Assembly: GCF_000208865.1 (NCBI RefSeq)
Contig: NC_018388.1
Location: forward strand, 2,074,652-2,138,651
Direction of reading: 5' to 3'
Source: Neospora caninum Liverpool
Taxonomy: Eukaryota > Apicomplexa > Conoidasida > Eucoccidiorida > Sarcocystidae
Length of the DNA: 64,000 nt
Program-made: the position numbers and the translations under genes
Shown: one piece after another, positions 12,871 to 26,129 of the stretch
Position numbering within the stretch: position 1 is the first letter of the stretch
Layout: each line of letters opens with the position of its first letter
Notes under the pieces: model-generated
What the model was told of the DNA's origin: nothing
The model's database searches: none
Seen by the model: the letters and a program-made list of their open reading frames with translations, nothing else

Positions 12871-13670
12871 GAGCCCCAAGTTCCGCAGTGTACTTGAAAA
12901 CCGAGACCAGACAAAAAGCGGGGAAGCCTCTTCCCGCTTGCACTGACCGAGGAATTCCCCATTGTGCATGACCGGGTACCCTCCCGTTCACGAAGCCAGA
13001 TCGCCGAGATGATCCAGCTGACAAGGGACAGTTGAAAATACTCCAGTCCTCAACAGAAAATTCCCATCACTCGCCAGCCTTGAAACTATACGGCAATGCA
13101 GCCCCGCCTCAGAACGTACCCTCTGTTGGCCAACGTAGGCCCGGGATCGACCACAGGATTATCGAAATACCCGCTTCTGTGCCGATACTTCCCCATGAGT
13201 TCTGCCACTTGGGGCTGCCATCGATCACGAACAGACCGCGCCCACGTTGCCGCACCAGATTGTGCTAGGAATCGCAAACCGGGACGCATAACTACCAAAA
13301 GCACGCAAGACACCGTCTCGTCAACAGTGGCAACACCCGCCGGGGTACAGCTCTGCTGGCACTACAATACTTTGCACATGAAATAAAGCGACCAGGCAGC
13401 CCCCGACCCCGGGACAAGGCGCTCCGCTACTATGGGAGGCGGCCAAGAACGACATGTATAACCAGGGCACGTGTCGCCGCCGTGCATTTGCCGACACGGC
13501 CACTTCCCTAGCGATTCAGACGCAAACTGAGAGTTTGAAAACCGATTTCGACTCGAGCGCGTTAGAACGCCGACCATGTGAACGTACCTCGGGGGACCCG
13601 CCGTCAGGATAAAACACACCCTGCAGGTGGAGGACATACATAGGAAGGCACCACACATTCAGGAATAACC
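12871..13670. repeat. Diverged transitional unit between arrays A and B
   Basis: This block carries degenerate versions of landmarks found in both neighbours. Near 12872 it has the array A GAGCCCCAAGTTCCGCAGTG block and a weakened TGCACTGACCGAGG block. Near 13265-13325 it has AATCGCAAACCGGGACGCAT followed by AACTACCAAAAGCACGCAAG, which resembles the array B segment with ACACAACTACCAGAGGCACG. It is best read as an old, un-homogenised unit left between two amplified arrays. No gene is recognised in it. Confidence 0.6.
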
Positions 13671-16600
13671 TTGAAACACCCGCGACGCAAACATCCCGTG
13701 TCGTGTGACACGACAGTGAATAAAAAAAGCCACTGCCACTGACAGCATACAGTTCGCAACTCTACCGGGACCCATGCATTGTGAATTCACAACCGTACCG
13801 TTACAACTCAACACACAACACGGAAACGGCACGGATCAATTGCGACAATACACCAGTGCCTCCAAGACCAACGGACCGCCGCTCTGCTTCCATGCCCCTG
13901 TCGACGAACGCCTCCATGCATTCACAAACGCCGCAAAAGCTGCAGTGTACTTCCACACCGACACCTCACACAAAACTCGTGGCAGGCTCCCCCCAACTGC
14001 AGTGACCGACCAGTGCCACACCGCCTGCCATGAGCAGTCGTCAGTCAGCCTGGCTCAGACCACGTGAGATCACCGAGACAACCTGCCCGGCAAATGAAGC
14101 CCAGCCCCCCGTTCTATTGTTCTGCAGGCGTCGTCCACGCCGCTCGAATAACTCCATCCAGCACAAACAGCCGGGCACATGCCATCACACGCTGGTTGAT
14201 ATCGTGCGCGACTACCTGCTCCCTATCTCAACGATACTCCCGCCTGATGCAGCTACGGCTACATGCGTCCTGCGTGTTTGCGAGTTCATCCACTAAAACT
14301 CGACTACCACAAGAAGCTAGGCCGAGTGCACCAGAGAGCCCTAGGACACGCAAACCGGAACACACAACTACCAGAGGCACGCACGGCACCCTCTAGTCAC
14401 CCACACCGGCCAGGAATAGATGTATACACACGCACACGGAGCTCTCGGCCCTAATAGACAATGCAGACGGAAATTCGTGCCGGTCAAAACACTACTGAAC
14501 CTACTGCGCCCTGCCTCCCTGAAACGCTGGCGGCGCTGCCGCTGCTTATTGATTGGTAGACACGTTGACTCTACAGAATTTGTTCTATTCTTTTCGTGTT
14601 TCAACACCGACCAAGTCAACGTACCTCGGTCGACGCGGTGTCGGGAGAAGCCACGCCCTGCAAGTGTTGGAGATGCACAGGAAGGCACCACACATTCAGG
14701 AATAACCTTGAAACACCCGCGACGCGAACATCCCGTGTCGTGTGACACGACAGTCAAAAAAAAGCCATTGCAACTGACAGCATACAGTTCGCAACTCTAC
14801 CGGGACCCATGCATTGTGAATTCACAACCGTACCGTTACAACTCAACACACAACACGGAAACAGCACGGATCAATTGCGACAATACACCAGTGCCCCCAA
14901 GACCAACGGACCGCCGCTCTGCTTCCCTGCCCCTGTCGACGAACGCCTCCATGCATTCACAAACGCCGCAAAAGCTGCAGCGTACTTCCACACCGACACC
15001 TCACACAAAACTCGTGGCAGGTGGCAGGCTCCCTCCAACTGCAGTGACCGACCAGTGCCACACCGCCTGCCATGAGCAGTCGTCAGTCAGCCTGGCTCAG
15101 ACCACGTGAGATCACCGAGACAATCTGCCCGGCAAATGAAGCCCAGCCCCCTGTTCTATTGTTCTGCAGGCGTCGTCCACGCCGCTCGAACAACTCCATC
15201 CAGCGCAAACAGCCGGGCACATGCCATCACACGCTGGTTGATATCGTGCGCGGCTACCTGCTCCCTATCTCAACGATACTCCCGCCTGATGCAGCTACGG
15301 CTACATGCGTCCTGCGTGTTTGCGAGTTCATCCACTAAAACTCGACCACCACAAGAAGCTGGGCCGAGTGCACCAGAGAGCCCTAGGACACGCAAACCGG
15401 AACACACAACTACCAGAGGCACGCACGGCACCCTCTCGTCACCCCCACCGGCCAGGAACAGATATATACACACGCACACGGAGCTCTCGGCCCTAATAGA
15501 CAATGCAGACGGAAATTCGTGCCGGTCAAAACACTACTGAACCTACTGCGCCCTGCCTCCCGGGAACGCTGGCGGCGCTGCCGCTGCTTATTGACTGGTA
15601 GACACGTTGACTCTACAGAATTTGTTCTATTCTTTTCGTGTTTCAACACCGACCAAGTCAACGTACCTCGGTCGACGCGGTGTCGGGAGAAGCCACGCCC
15701 TGCAGGTGTTGGAGATACACAGGAAGGCACCACACATTCAGGAATAACCTTGAAGCACCCGCGACGCGAACATCCCGTGTCGTGTGACACGACAGTGAAT
15801 AACAAAGCCATTGCCACTGACAGCATACAGTTCGCAACTCTACCGGGACCCATGCATTGTGAATTCACAACCGTACCGTTACAACTCAACACACAACACG
15901 GAAACAGCACGGATCAATTGCGACAATACACCAGTGCCCCCAAGACCAACGGACCGCCGCTCTGCTTCCCTGCCCCTGTCGACGAACGCCTCCATGCATT
16001 CACAAACGCCGCAAAAGCTGCAGTGTACTTCCACACCGACACCTCACACAAAACTCGTGACAGGTGGCAGGCTCCCCCCAACTGCAGTGACCGACCAGTG
16101 CCACACCGCCTGCCATGAGCAGTCGTCAGTCAGCCTGGCTCAGACCACGTGAGATCACCGAGACAACCTGCCCGGCAAATGAAGCCCAGCCCCCTGTTCT
16201 ATTGTTCTGCAGGCGTCGTCCACGCCGCTCGAACAACTCCATCCAGCACAAACAGCCGGGCACATGCCATCACACGCTGGTTGATATCGTGCGCGACTAC
16301 CTGCTCCCTATCTCAACGATACTCCCGCCTGATGCAGCTACGGCTACATGCGTCCTGCGTGTAGGTGAGTTCATCCAATAAAACTCGACCACCACAAGAA
16401 GCTGGGCGGAGTGCACCAGAGAGCCATAGGACACGCAAACCGGAACACACAAATACCAGAGGCAGGCACGGCATCCTCTCGTCACCCGCACAGGCCAGGA
16501 AGAGATATATACACACGCACACGGAGCTCTCGGCCATAATAGACAATGCAGACGGAAATTCGTGCCGGTCAAAACACTACTGAACCTACTGCGCCCTGCC

Positions 16601-19600
16601 TCCCTGGAACGCTGGCGGCGCTGCCGCTGCTTATTGATTGGTAGACACGTTGACTCTACAGAATTTGTTCTATTCTTTTCGTGTTTCAACACCGACCAAG
16701 TCAACGTACCTCGGTCGACGCGGTGTCGGGAGAAGCCACGCCCTGCAGGTGTTGGAGATACACAGGAAGGCACCACACATTCAGGAATAACCTTGAAACA
16801 CCCGCGACGCAAACATCCCGTGTCGTGTGACACGACAGTGAATAACAAAGCCATTGCCACTGACAGCATACAGTTCGGAACTCTACCGGGACCCATGCAT
16901 TGTGAATTCACAACCGTACCGTTACAACTCAACACACAACACGGAAACAGCACGGATCAATTGCGACAATACACCAGTGCCCCCAAGACCAACGGACCGC
17001 CGCTCTGCTTCCCTGCGCCTGTCGACGAACGCCTCCATGCATTCACAAACGCCGCAAAAGCCGCAGTGTACTTCCACACCGACACCTCACACAAAACTCG
17101 TGACAGGTGGCAGGCTCCCCCCAACTGCAGTGACCGACCAGTGCCACACCGCCTGCCATGAGCAGTCGTCAGTCAGCCTGGCTCAGACCACGTGAGATCA
17201 CCGAGACAATCTGCCCGGCAAATGAAGCCCAGCCCCCTGTTCTATTGTTCTGCAGGCGTCGTCCACGCCGCTCGAACAACTCCATCCAGCACAAACAGCC
17301 GGGCACATGCCATCACACGCTGGTTGATATCGTGCACGGCTACCTGCTCCCTATCTCAACGATACTCCCGCCTGATGCAGCTACGGCTACATGCGTTCTG
17401 CGTGTTTGCGAGTTCATCCACTAAAACCCGACCACCACAAGAAGCTGGGCCGAGTGCACCAGAGAGCCCTAGGACACGCAAACCGGAACACACAACTACC
17501 AGAGGCACGCACGGCACCCTCTCGTCACCCACACCGGCCAGGAATAGATGTATACACACGCACACGGAGCTCTCGGCCCTAATAGACAATGCAGACGGAA
17601 ATTCGTGCCGGTCAAAACACTACTGAACCTACTGCGCCCTGCCTCCCTGAAACGCTGGCGGCACTACCGCTGCTTATTGATTGGTAGACACGTTAACGCT
17701 ACAGAATTTGTTCTATTCTTTTCGTGTTTCAACACCGACCAAGTCAACGTACCTCGGTCGACGCGGTGTCGGGAGAAGCCTCGCCCTGCAGGTGTTGGAG
17801 ATACACAGGAAGGCACCACACATTCAGGAATAACCTTGAAACACCCGCGACGCAAACATCCCGTGTCGTGTGACACGACAGTGAAAAACAAAGCCATTGC
17901 AACTGACAACATACAGTTCAGAACTGTACCGGGACCCATGCATTGTGAATTCACAACCGTACCGTTACAACTCAACACACAACACGGAAACAGCACGGAT
18001 CAACTGCGACAATACACCAGTGCCCCCAAGACCAACGGACCGCCGCTCTGCTTCCATGCCCCTGTCGACGAACGCCTCCATGCATTCACAAACGCCGCAA
18101 AAGCCGCAGTGTACTTCCACACCGACACCTCACACAAAACTCGTGGCAGGTGGCAGGCTCCCCCCAACTGCAGTGACCGACCAGTGCCACACCGCCTGCC
18201 ATGAGCAGTCGTCAGTCAGCCTGGCTCAGACCACGTGAGATCACCGAGACAACCTGCCCGGCAAATGAAGCCCAGCCCCCTGTTCTATTGTTCTGCAGGC
18301 GTCGTCCACGCCGCTCGAATAACTCCATCCAGCACAAACAGCCGGGCACATGCCATCACACGCTGGTTGATATCGTGCGCGACTACCTGCTCCCTATCTC
18401 AACGATACTCCCGCCTGATGCGGCTACGGCTACATGCGTTCTGCATGTTTGCGAGTTCATCCACTAAAACCCGACCACCACAAGAAGCTGGGCCGAGTGC
18501 ACCAGAGAGCCCTAGGACACGCAAACCGGAACACACAACTACCAGAGGCACGCACGGCACCCTCTAGTCACCCACTCCGGCCAGGAATAGATATATACAC
18601 ACGCACACGGAGCTCTCGGCCCTAATAGACAATGCAGACGGAAATTCGTGCCGGTCAAAACACTACTGAACCTACTGCGCCCTGCCTCCCTGAAACGCTG
18701 GCGGCGCTGCCGCTGCTTATTGACTGGTAGACACGTTGACTCTACAGAATTTGTTCTATTCTTTTCGTGTTTCAACACCGACCAAGTCAACGTACCTCGG
18801 TCGACGCGGTGTCGGGAGAAGCCTCGCCCTGCAGGTGTTGGAGATACACAGGAAGGCACCACACATTCAGGAATAACCTTGAAACACCCGCGACGCAAAC
18901 ATCCCGTGTCGTGTGACACGACAGTGAATAAAAAAAGCCATTGCAACTGACAACATACAGTTCAGAACTCTACCGGGACCCATGCATTGTGAATTCACAA
19001 CCGTACCGTTACAACTCAACACACAACACGGAAACAGCACGGATCAACTGCGACAATACACCAGTGCCCCCAAGACCAACGGACCGCCGCTCTGCTTCCC
19101 TGCCCCTGTCGACGAACGCCTCCATGCATTCACAAACGCCGCAAAAGCTGCAGTGTACTTCCACACCGACACCTCACACAAAACTCGTGGCAGGTGGCAG
19201 GCTCCCCCCAACTGCAGTGACCGACCAGTGCCACACCGCCTGCCATGAGCCGTCGTCAGTCAGCCTGGCTCAGACCACGTGAGATCACCGAGACAACCTG
19301 CCCGGCAAATGAAGCCCAGCCCCCTGTTCTATTGTTCTGCAGGCGTCGTCCACGCCGCTCGAATAACTCCATCCAGCACAAACAGCCGGGCACATGCCAT
19401 CATCACACGCTGGTTGATATCGTGCGCGGCTACCTGCTCCCTATCTCAGCGATACTCCCGCCTGATGCGGCTACGGCTACATGCGTTCTGCGTGTTTGCG
19501 AGTTCATCCACTAAAACCCGACCACCACAAGAAGCTGGGCCGAGTGTACCAGAGAGCCCTAGGACACGCAAACCGGAACACACAACTACCAGAGGCACGC

Positions 19601-21090
19601 ACGGCACCCTCTCGTCACCCCCACCGGCCAGGAACAGATATATACACACGCACACGGAGCTCTCGGCCCTAATAGACAATGCAGACGGAAATTCGTGCCG
19701 GTCAAAACACTACTGAACCTACTGCGCCCTGCCTCCCTGAAACGCTGGCGGCGCTGCCGCTACTTATTGATTGGTAGACACGTTAACGCTACAGAATTTG
19801 TTCTATTCTTTTCGTGTTTCAACACCGACCAAGTCAACGTACCTCGGTCGACGCGGTGTCGGGAGAAGCCTCGCCCTGCAGGTGTTGGAGATACACAGGA
19901 AGGCACCACACATTCAGGAATAACCTTGAAACACCCGCGACGCGAACATCCCGTGTCGTGTGACACGACAGTGAATAAAAAAAGCCATTGCCACTGACAG
20001 CATACAGTTCGCAACTCTACCGGGACCCATGCATTGTGAATTCACAACCGTACCGTTACAACTCAACACACAACACGGAAACAGCACGGATCAACTGCGA
20101 CAATACACCAGTGCCCCCAAGACCAACGGACCGCCGCTCTGCTTCCCTGCCCCTGTCGACGAACGCCTCCATGCATTCACAAACGCCGCAAAAGCCGCAG
20201 TGTACTTCCACACCGACACCTCACACAAAACTCGTGGCAGGTGGCAGGCTCCCTCCAACTGCAGTGACCGACCAGTGCCACACCGCCTGCCATGAGCCGT
20301 CGTCAGTCAGCCTGGCTCAGACCACGTGAGATCACCGAGACAACCTGCCCGGCAAATGAAGCCCAGCCCCCTGTTCTATTGTTCTGCAGGCGTCGTCCAC
20401 GCCGCTCGAACAACTCCATCCAGCACAAACAGCCGGGCACATGCCATCACACGTTGGTTGATATCGTGCACGGCTACCTGCTCCCTATCTCAACGATACT
20501 CCCGCCTGATGCGGCTACGGCTACATGCGTCCTGCGTGTTTGCGAGTTCATCCACTAAAACCCGACCACCACAAGAAGCTGGGCCGAGTGCACCAGAGAG
20601 CCCTAGGACACGCAAACCGGAACACACAACTACCAGAGGCACGCACGGCACCCTCTCGTCACCCACACCGGCCAGGAATAGATATATACACACGCACACG
20701 GAGCTCTCGGCCCTAATAGACAATGCAGACGGAAATTCGTGCCGGTCGAAACACTACTGAACCTACTGCGCCCTGCCTCCCTGAAACGCTGGCGGCGCTG
20801 CCGCTGCTTATTGACTGGTAGACACGTTGACTCTACAGAATTTGTTCTATTCCTTTCGTGTTTCAACACCGACCAAGTCAACGTACCTCGGTCGACGCGG
20901 TGTCGGGAGAAGCCTCGCCCTGCAGGTGTTGGAGATACACAGGAAGGCACCACACATTCAGGAATAACCTTGAAACACCCGCGACGCGAACATCCCGTGT
21001 CGTGTGACACGACAGTGAATAAAAAAAGCCACTGCCACTGACAGCATACATTCGCAACTCTACCGGGACCCATGCATTGTGAATTCACAA
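13670..21090. repeat. Satellite array B: seven ~1,043-bp tandem units plus a partial
   Basis: The landmark CCCATGCATTGTGAATTCAC occurs near 13772, 14807, 15850, 16893, 17936, 18979, 20026 and 21069, giving spacings of about 1035-1047 bp. Units differ by scattered substitutions and small indels, for example a duplicated GGCAGGTGGCAG in later units and an extra CAT in the unit at 19.4 kb. Each unit contains a 17-bp dyad, TGTCGTGTGACACGACA, first at 13699-13715. Several blocks are shared in diverged form with array A (CGATACTCCCGC followed by GATGCAGCTACG; GACCGACCAGT followed by CCACA). Open frames of up to about 230 codons appear in several frames of every unit, lack domains, and are treated as spurious. 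Confidence 0.93.
13699..13715. promoter_or_regulatory. 17-bp dyad conserved in every array B unit
   Basis: The sequence is TGTCGTGTGACACGACA, with perfect 8-bp arms around one central base. The same dyad recurs once per unit (next at 14736-14752, then about every 1,043 bp). A role as a protein-binding site is inference. A related dyad with the same TGTCGTG/ACGACA core lies outside the array at 22430-22446. Confidence 0.4.
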
Positions 21091-22429
21091 CTGTGTTGTT
21101 ACAGCTGAACATTGATGAACCACTGGCCACTCCCGTGAGCGTAACATTGCCCAGACGACGAGTGGAGGGCCGCGCTGCTTGTCGGTCCGTGTCGCGGGAG
21201 CTATCAGCAACTCCGTAGGTCGACACGCATTGCGTATACTTGCGGTTGCGCCGCATTGTGCGTCCGTAGCACTGTTGGGTGCGCCCAGCTGTAGATAAGT
21301 ATCTGCTGTTTTCAGGAAAACATTGTGCACCCGGTAACATGTCAGAACGTCACCGATTCCAGCGTGCTGCTATGAGAAGATGCTAGCAAGGTCATAGGCA
21401 CCGTAAAACGACTGCAAACATTCACGCGCACCATGTGGTGACCATCCACACCTCTCTTCGTACGTAGCGCAAGACGCCGACTGGCAGCGCATGCGTTTGC
21501 CCACGCGCCCAATGAACGAACACCGGCCTGTCCTCCCACGGTGTCCCGCCATCCGTTCCACTGTGATCCGATGATGCGTCTAGCGTACCGTTTCCGGCAA
21601 CATTCTCACTTTATCCCGGCTCCCTTAATTTCATAGTCGACTTCCAAAAGAGGTCTGCGGGACTCTGGAACACTGTAGACTGCATCATTTGACCCATCCA
21701 CCCCAGCCCCACGCGACATTATTGCGGCCCGACATTCCACACGTCATCATGGACGCCCCCGCTGGTCTCTGACGGCATTACTTTGCAAGTGCCCGTGCTC
21801 TGGGGAAGATAGGCCGCAAAGGCCCTGCACGTTAAAGAACTCAAATGCTCCCCCCCGCCCCCCACAGCTTACGATATCGACGGTTGAAGTCTTCTGCGAA
21901 AACACACAACCACATAATGTAGACTCCTCGCGCTGGTGAAGAAAGCGACGCTCACTCTGACATTCCAAGCGTCATTGTGGACTCCCTGAATAGTTGCGAT
22001 ATCTCCATCTCGCTTGGCGCCCTCTCGTGGCTGCTCTGATCAGATGCCGACTGGAACAGCCCTCGCATGCCAAAATGCGATACCGACCGCGAGTTTCTTA
22101 CGGACGCAGATTTCTGTGAGCGCAATGAACAGCTCGCAGAACACACATGTGGGAAGTCCGAAGTGCCTGAACGACAGTCGTCTTGAGTTTCCAGACTCGT
22201 GACTACGGTGGCGAACACAGGTATGGGCGACGCGTTTTTTTGCGTCGCTTCGCGAACATGCTCGAACGTTTCTGTCAGCCAAGTGTCGCCCCCATCGGTA
22301 TTCTTTACCTCTCATTTCTCTAATGCGTGCACACAATAGCACGGGGTTTTGTAGCAGACTTTATGGGGTGTGGTATAGGCACACGCCCACAAAATGTGGA
22401 CGGCCCACAGGGCCATACCACCATTGACT

Positions 22430-22446
22430 GATGTCGTGACGACATC
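22430..22446. other. 17-bp dyad related to the array B dyad
   Basis: The sequence is GATGTCGTGACGACATC, with perfect 8-bp arms around a central G. It shares the TGTCGTG/ACGACA core with the dyad in each array B unit but lies about 1.4 kb beyond the array. Function is unknown. Confidence 0.4.
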
Positions 22447-23846
22447 GGACGGCAGTGGCCAACACTGTTGCCTGCCGTCGCAAACCGGTCACTCCTTAGG
22501 TAAAACTTTTATCTGGGAAAATGGAGCCGCACGTCGACATGCTTGGTAGAAGGAGACGCCGGTCTAAAAACGTTAGTTCATACATGCGACAAACAAACGG
22601 ACACCAATGAACTATCCACACCAGCAAAGTAACGCGTGCACGCTGTGTGACGAGCGCTTGTCCTCTCACTGGACACGACAGGGCAATCCTGTGAATATCC
22701 GTGAGTCTGGCGAGATCCGCCACACTGCGCGGAATGCCACGTGGATGTGGAGGGCTCCGTATAATGCACGAAGGTTACATGCTTGGTAAAGCAGAAGCTA
22801 GCGGTCGTCTTTAGGGACTGTGTTACTCGTCCCCGTCTGGAAGGGAACACCAGTCGCGTCACACGTCAGCAGGAAGTAGCTTCGGTGATCTATCTAAACG
22901 TGGTTCATCGTGGAAACTGGAACCTCTACCACAAGACTGACTACCTAGGTGAGCAGGAAAACAGTCATACTTAGGAAAAAGCTCCGGAGCACGACGCTCT
23001 GGAGCCTCTACCACCCTTCCAGCCGATACTAGGCTACATACCATAGCCGAAAATATCTTACTTGTAGCGTCATTCTCAAATGCATCTGCAAAACAAAGAC
23101 GCAGAGCACTGGCACCATCCAGTGGATAGCTGTGACTGTGTCGCCTTCGTCTGTGTGCGCTCCTAATCGCTTGCGAGAATACCTACATAAAGATCCAATT
23201 TACTGCGTCGGGAAAAACTTTTGTAGGCGTGGCCAGCAGCTAGGAAGGATCTGCGCGCTGCCGTAACAAACAGAACGAGTGCAGCCAAGAAGGCCAACAA
23301 AGCTGCTACTGCTTCACGCCTCTACGGTATGCCCATGGCAGACATATGCACAGATTCGAGAACACGAGTAATCATACGGCTGCGGCTTACATGGAGATGA
23401 GCTGCCGCGCTTCGTAGACTGCTGCCTATGCACATTCTCAAAAAACAATCCTTTTTGAAGGACTGCCGCCAAGGGGCTGTTTATGGTTCTACCGTGACGC
23501 ACGGCAAACATCCTATCCATTGGACGTGAACTTCACGCTAAAAACACTTCGGATCATGCATTTCCATGAAGTCGTACCATCTATGCTCCCTTAGTGGATT
23601 ATGACTCACTTTGTGTCGCCAACCCCGTGCCAGACCAAACATGTCTACGCCCAGTCACGTGATGATCAGATCTCAACCACCACTTTCATCCCCCTAGGTG
23701 AGCCATGGTTCAGCACTGACAATTGTTTCAGTTACAAAAAACTGAATCGTATCTATATGCATCAAACACAGAACACTCGTTGCTGCCTTCACTTGCAACT
23801 TACGCTATACGCCGACTGAAGAAAGAATCAGACAATAAGAGAGGAG

Positions 23847-24464
23847 ATGTCCACGAGAGGCGGCAAGAGACACCTCTGCGTTTGGCATACTCTGAGACGA
23901 AGGACGCTGACGATCAACGGTACTTTTGTGATCTCATCTTCCTATGATGTCAATTCCTGGGGCAATAGCGGGCTACATAGTACAGTATGTCTTTGGGAAG
24001 CTCAGGCAACTTTAGTATGCATTATGAAATGGATGGATACTTGCCGCCAGAAAAAGACGATGGGTGCCCACTACCACTGTTGGCAGTGTTCGCTACGCTC
24101 AATGTACTTACAGACGTCATCTGGCAAAGAGGGGAATAAAGGACAAAGTTGTTTCAGAGGCACCACCTTCGGAGATTTTCCCACTATGTGTTGGACTACT
24201 GGTGTAGATCTTGAATGCCTTTGTTTACCAGATCCAAGTACGGCTGTGGAGAATGGCCGCTTCCCTCAATCAAACCCTGCTCGCCCTGCTCAACAAAATA
24301 TGTCTCACCGCCTGGAATTGCCGGGAAACGACCGACCGAGACGAAACAAAAAATTAACGGGAGACTGGGTGGCCTTGAGGACACATGCGTACGGAACGCA
24401 GGATCCACTACAGCCACATTCAAAGGCTCGAGCTGTTACAACACAGACTCACCACGGAGTATGA
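23847..24464 (+). CDS. Doubtful 205-codon open frame containing the dispersed motif
   Basis: This is the longest open frame in the spacer. It starts at an ATG and has no recognisable domain. It carries 12 Cys and, near its middle, the segment WTTGVDLECLCLPDPS. A similar peptide is encoded in reverse orientation near 8.5 kb. Flanking sequence shows no clear exon structure. It may be a relic of a subtelomeric gene or a chance frame. Confidence 0.2.
   Translation: MSTRGGKRHLCVWHTLRRRTLTINGTFVISSSYDVNSWGNSGLHSTVCLWEAQATLVCIMKWMDTCRQKKTMGAHYHCWQCSLRSMYLQTSSGKEGNKGQSCFRGTTFGDFPTMCWTTGVDLECLCLPDPSTAVENGRFPQSNPARPAQQNMSHRLELPGNDRPRRNKKLTGDWVALRTHAYGTQDPLQPHSKARAVTTQTHHGV
24191..24248 (+). repeat. 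Plus-strand copy of the dispersed 58-bp segment
   Basis: This matches the reverse complement of 8460-8517 at about 49 of 58 positions, starting TTGGACTACTGGTGTAGATC. Differences include both silent and replacement changes in the shared reading frame. The copies lie about 15.7 kb apart in opposite orientation, flanking satellite arrays A and B. Confidence 0.6.
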
Positions 24465-26129
24465 ATGGCACAGCTTACTATCAGAGCCAGCTGAAAAAGC
24501 ACACATTGTCGGCACAGAAAGGACATATACAAATGTCCGCATGCATACGTATGCGCGCGGCCACACGCGCTCCATAGCGGATACGTGCACTATAGATAAG
24601 CCTCTCGGAATACTTCATGGCTCGCGACACCGCTGGAAAATGAGCCTGACTACAAGCACGAAGCAGACAAAGCAATCACACTACGCTCGAATAAACATGT
24701 GGCTTCTGGCATGTGTCTCCGATTGGTACCGATGGAAATGGATACTTAATCGCGTTGCCCTTTGCTGTAAGTATTCGCGAGGTTGTGAAGTAAGCTACGG
24801 CTGGACATTTTGTGGACGATTTCGAGGTGCGCATGATGAGGACGACACCTGATACAGAAATCAATTGAGGGTAGGCGTACGACCACCGCTACAGGCTGTA
24901 AGGCACACAATCAAGGCATGCGATATGTGACTGACCTGAAAGTTTAGGCGGCAGGTTTCTACACGTTCCCAAACGAAGACGTGAAGGAACGTGCTGCTTG
25001 GATCCTTTGGTCCTACGTAGAACCCCTCACAGACGTTTCAACAAAGAACATGCTTGTTCCTGCTCGTCAACAGGCAGTCCAGCGCAAAAATTAGAAGCCA
25101 GCTCTCACAAGTACATGCGTCTTGAAACGATGCTCGAGTGCCCTTAACCCTTTTATTCTTCATCGTTCATACACAACCATGGAGTACCGGATCTGCAGTG
25201 AGAAGTACGCCAACTGATATGGGCAGCTCAACATTGCAATGCAGAACGTTTCGTGAGCATCTACGGTCCGTTTGTCTACATTACACACACGATTACCCGT
25301 CGCTGCTACCCTTCGCCAGTGACATCCGGACATCAGTGTCTCAGCAACAATGGGGCAGGCGATTAACTGCAGAGATAAGACAAAGAGTGTACGAAAATCG
25401 TGTTAGTTTCACTGGGTCAGCTTCCGGTCATAGTGATGCATAGAGTTGTTCCATCGCTTTCGCTTAGAGACGCGTTGCGCAATCGGTTGTTGCAAGAACA
25501 CGCTCGACACACCAAGTTTCTGTTGCATGGAGCTGCGGTCGTATCGAAGCAAAGGCATTTACGGGGAGGCCACATCCTCAGTTGCCATCAAGCGGACATT
25601 CGTACTATCGGAACGCATGGCGATTCGTCCTGCAGCAAAACATATGAACTCACAATCACCGCACACTCAGTGAAACGCTGTCCTCCACAGCTGGACTTAC
25701 AGTACACATGTCCTCACGTCCATGCGCCAACAAGTGCTACTGGAAGGGAGACCAGCTTCCCTGCTCCTCCATGTGCGCTCCTCTCCTCGCCGCATATCGT
25801 CACTCCCTACCATCCCTTCAGCGTAGCCAGTTCCAACACCATCGGCGCTTACGTTTGTTGATGCCTGGGGAAGAGTAGCAGCCGAACATTCCGATTAATG
25901 CAGGCAAGGAACCAGTGACGCCTGGCACCTCATTCAGCGCCCGCCGACACCCACCCTTTCTCCATCTCCAGCCAAACACCGAACAGTCGACAGCTAATAC
26001 GTCCGCGATACCAACGACCTGATCCGCCATCCAGCTCCGGTGGAACACGCGATTCCGCTCAGCCAATCAACCGTCACACGCCCACACGGCGCTGGCGCAA
26101 CGGACGGAACGCGAACATCCTCGTCCGCC

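Larger units (their letters stand above)
21091..26129. other. Gene-poor spacer between satellite arrays
   Basis: No recognisable gene was found. The first few hundred bases after array B still carry weak satellite similarity: a GTAACATTGCCCAGACGACG block near 21140 resembles ATAACATTCCCCAGAAAGCA near 8953. A 17-bp dyad lies at 22430-22446. The inverted partner of the 8.46-kb segment lies at 24191-24248, inside a 205-codon open frame. No RNA gene was seen. Confidence 0.5.

Noticed and set aside
13670..21090. Long open frames (88-236 codons) repeated in each array B unit on both strands
   Set aside because: They occur in several overlapping frames at once, lack domains or signals, and their ends shift with single substitutions. 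This is expected from GC-rich, stop-poor satellite DNA.
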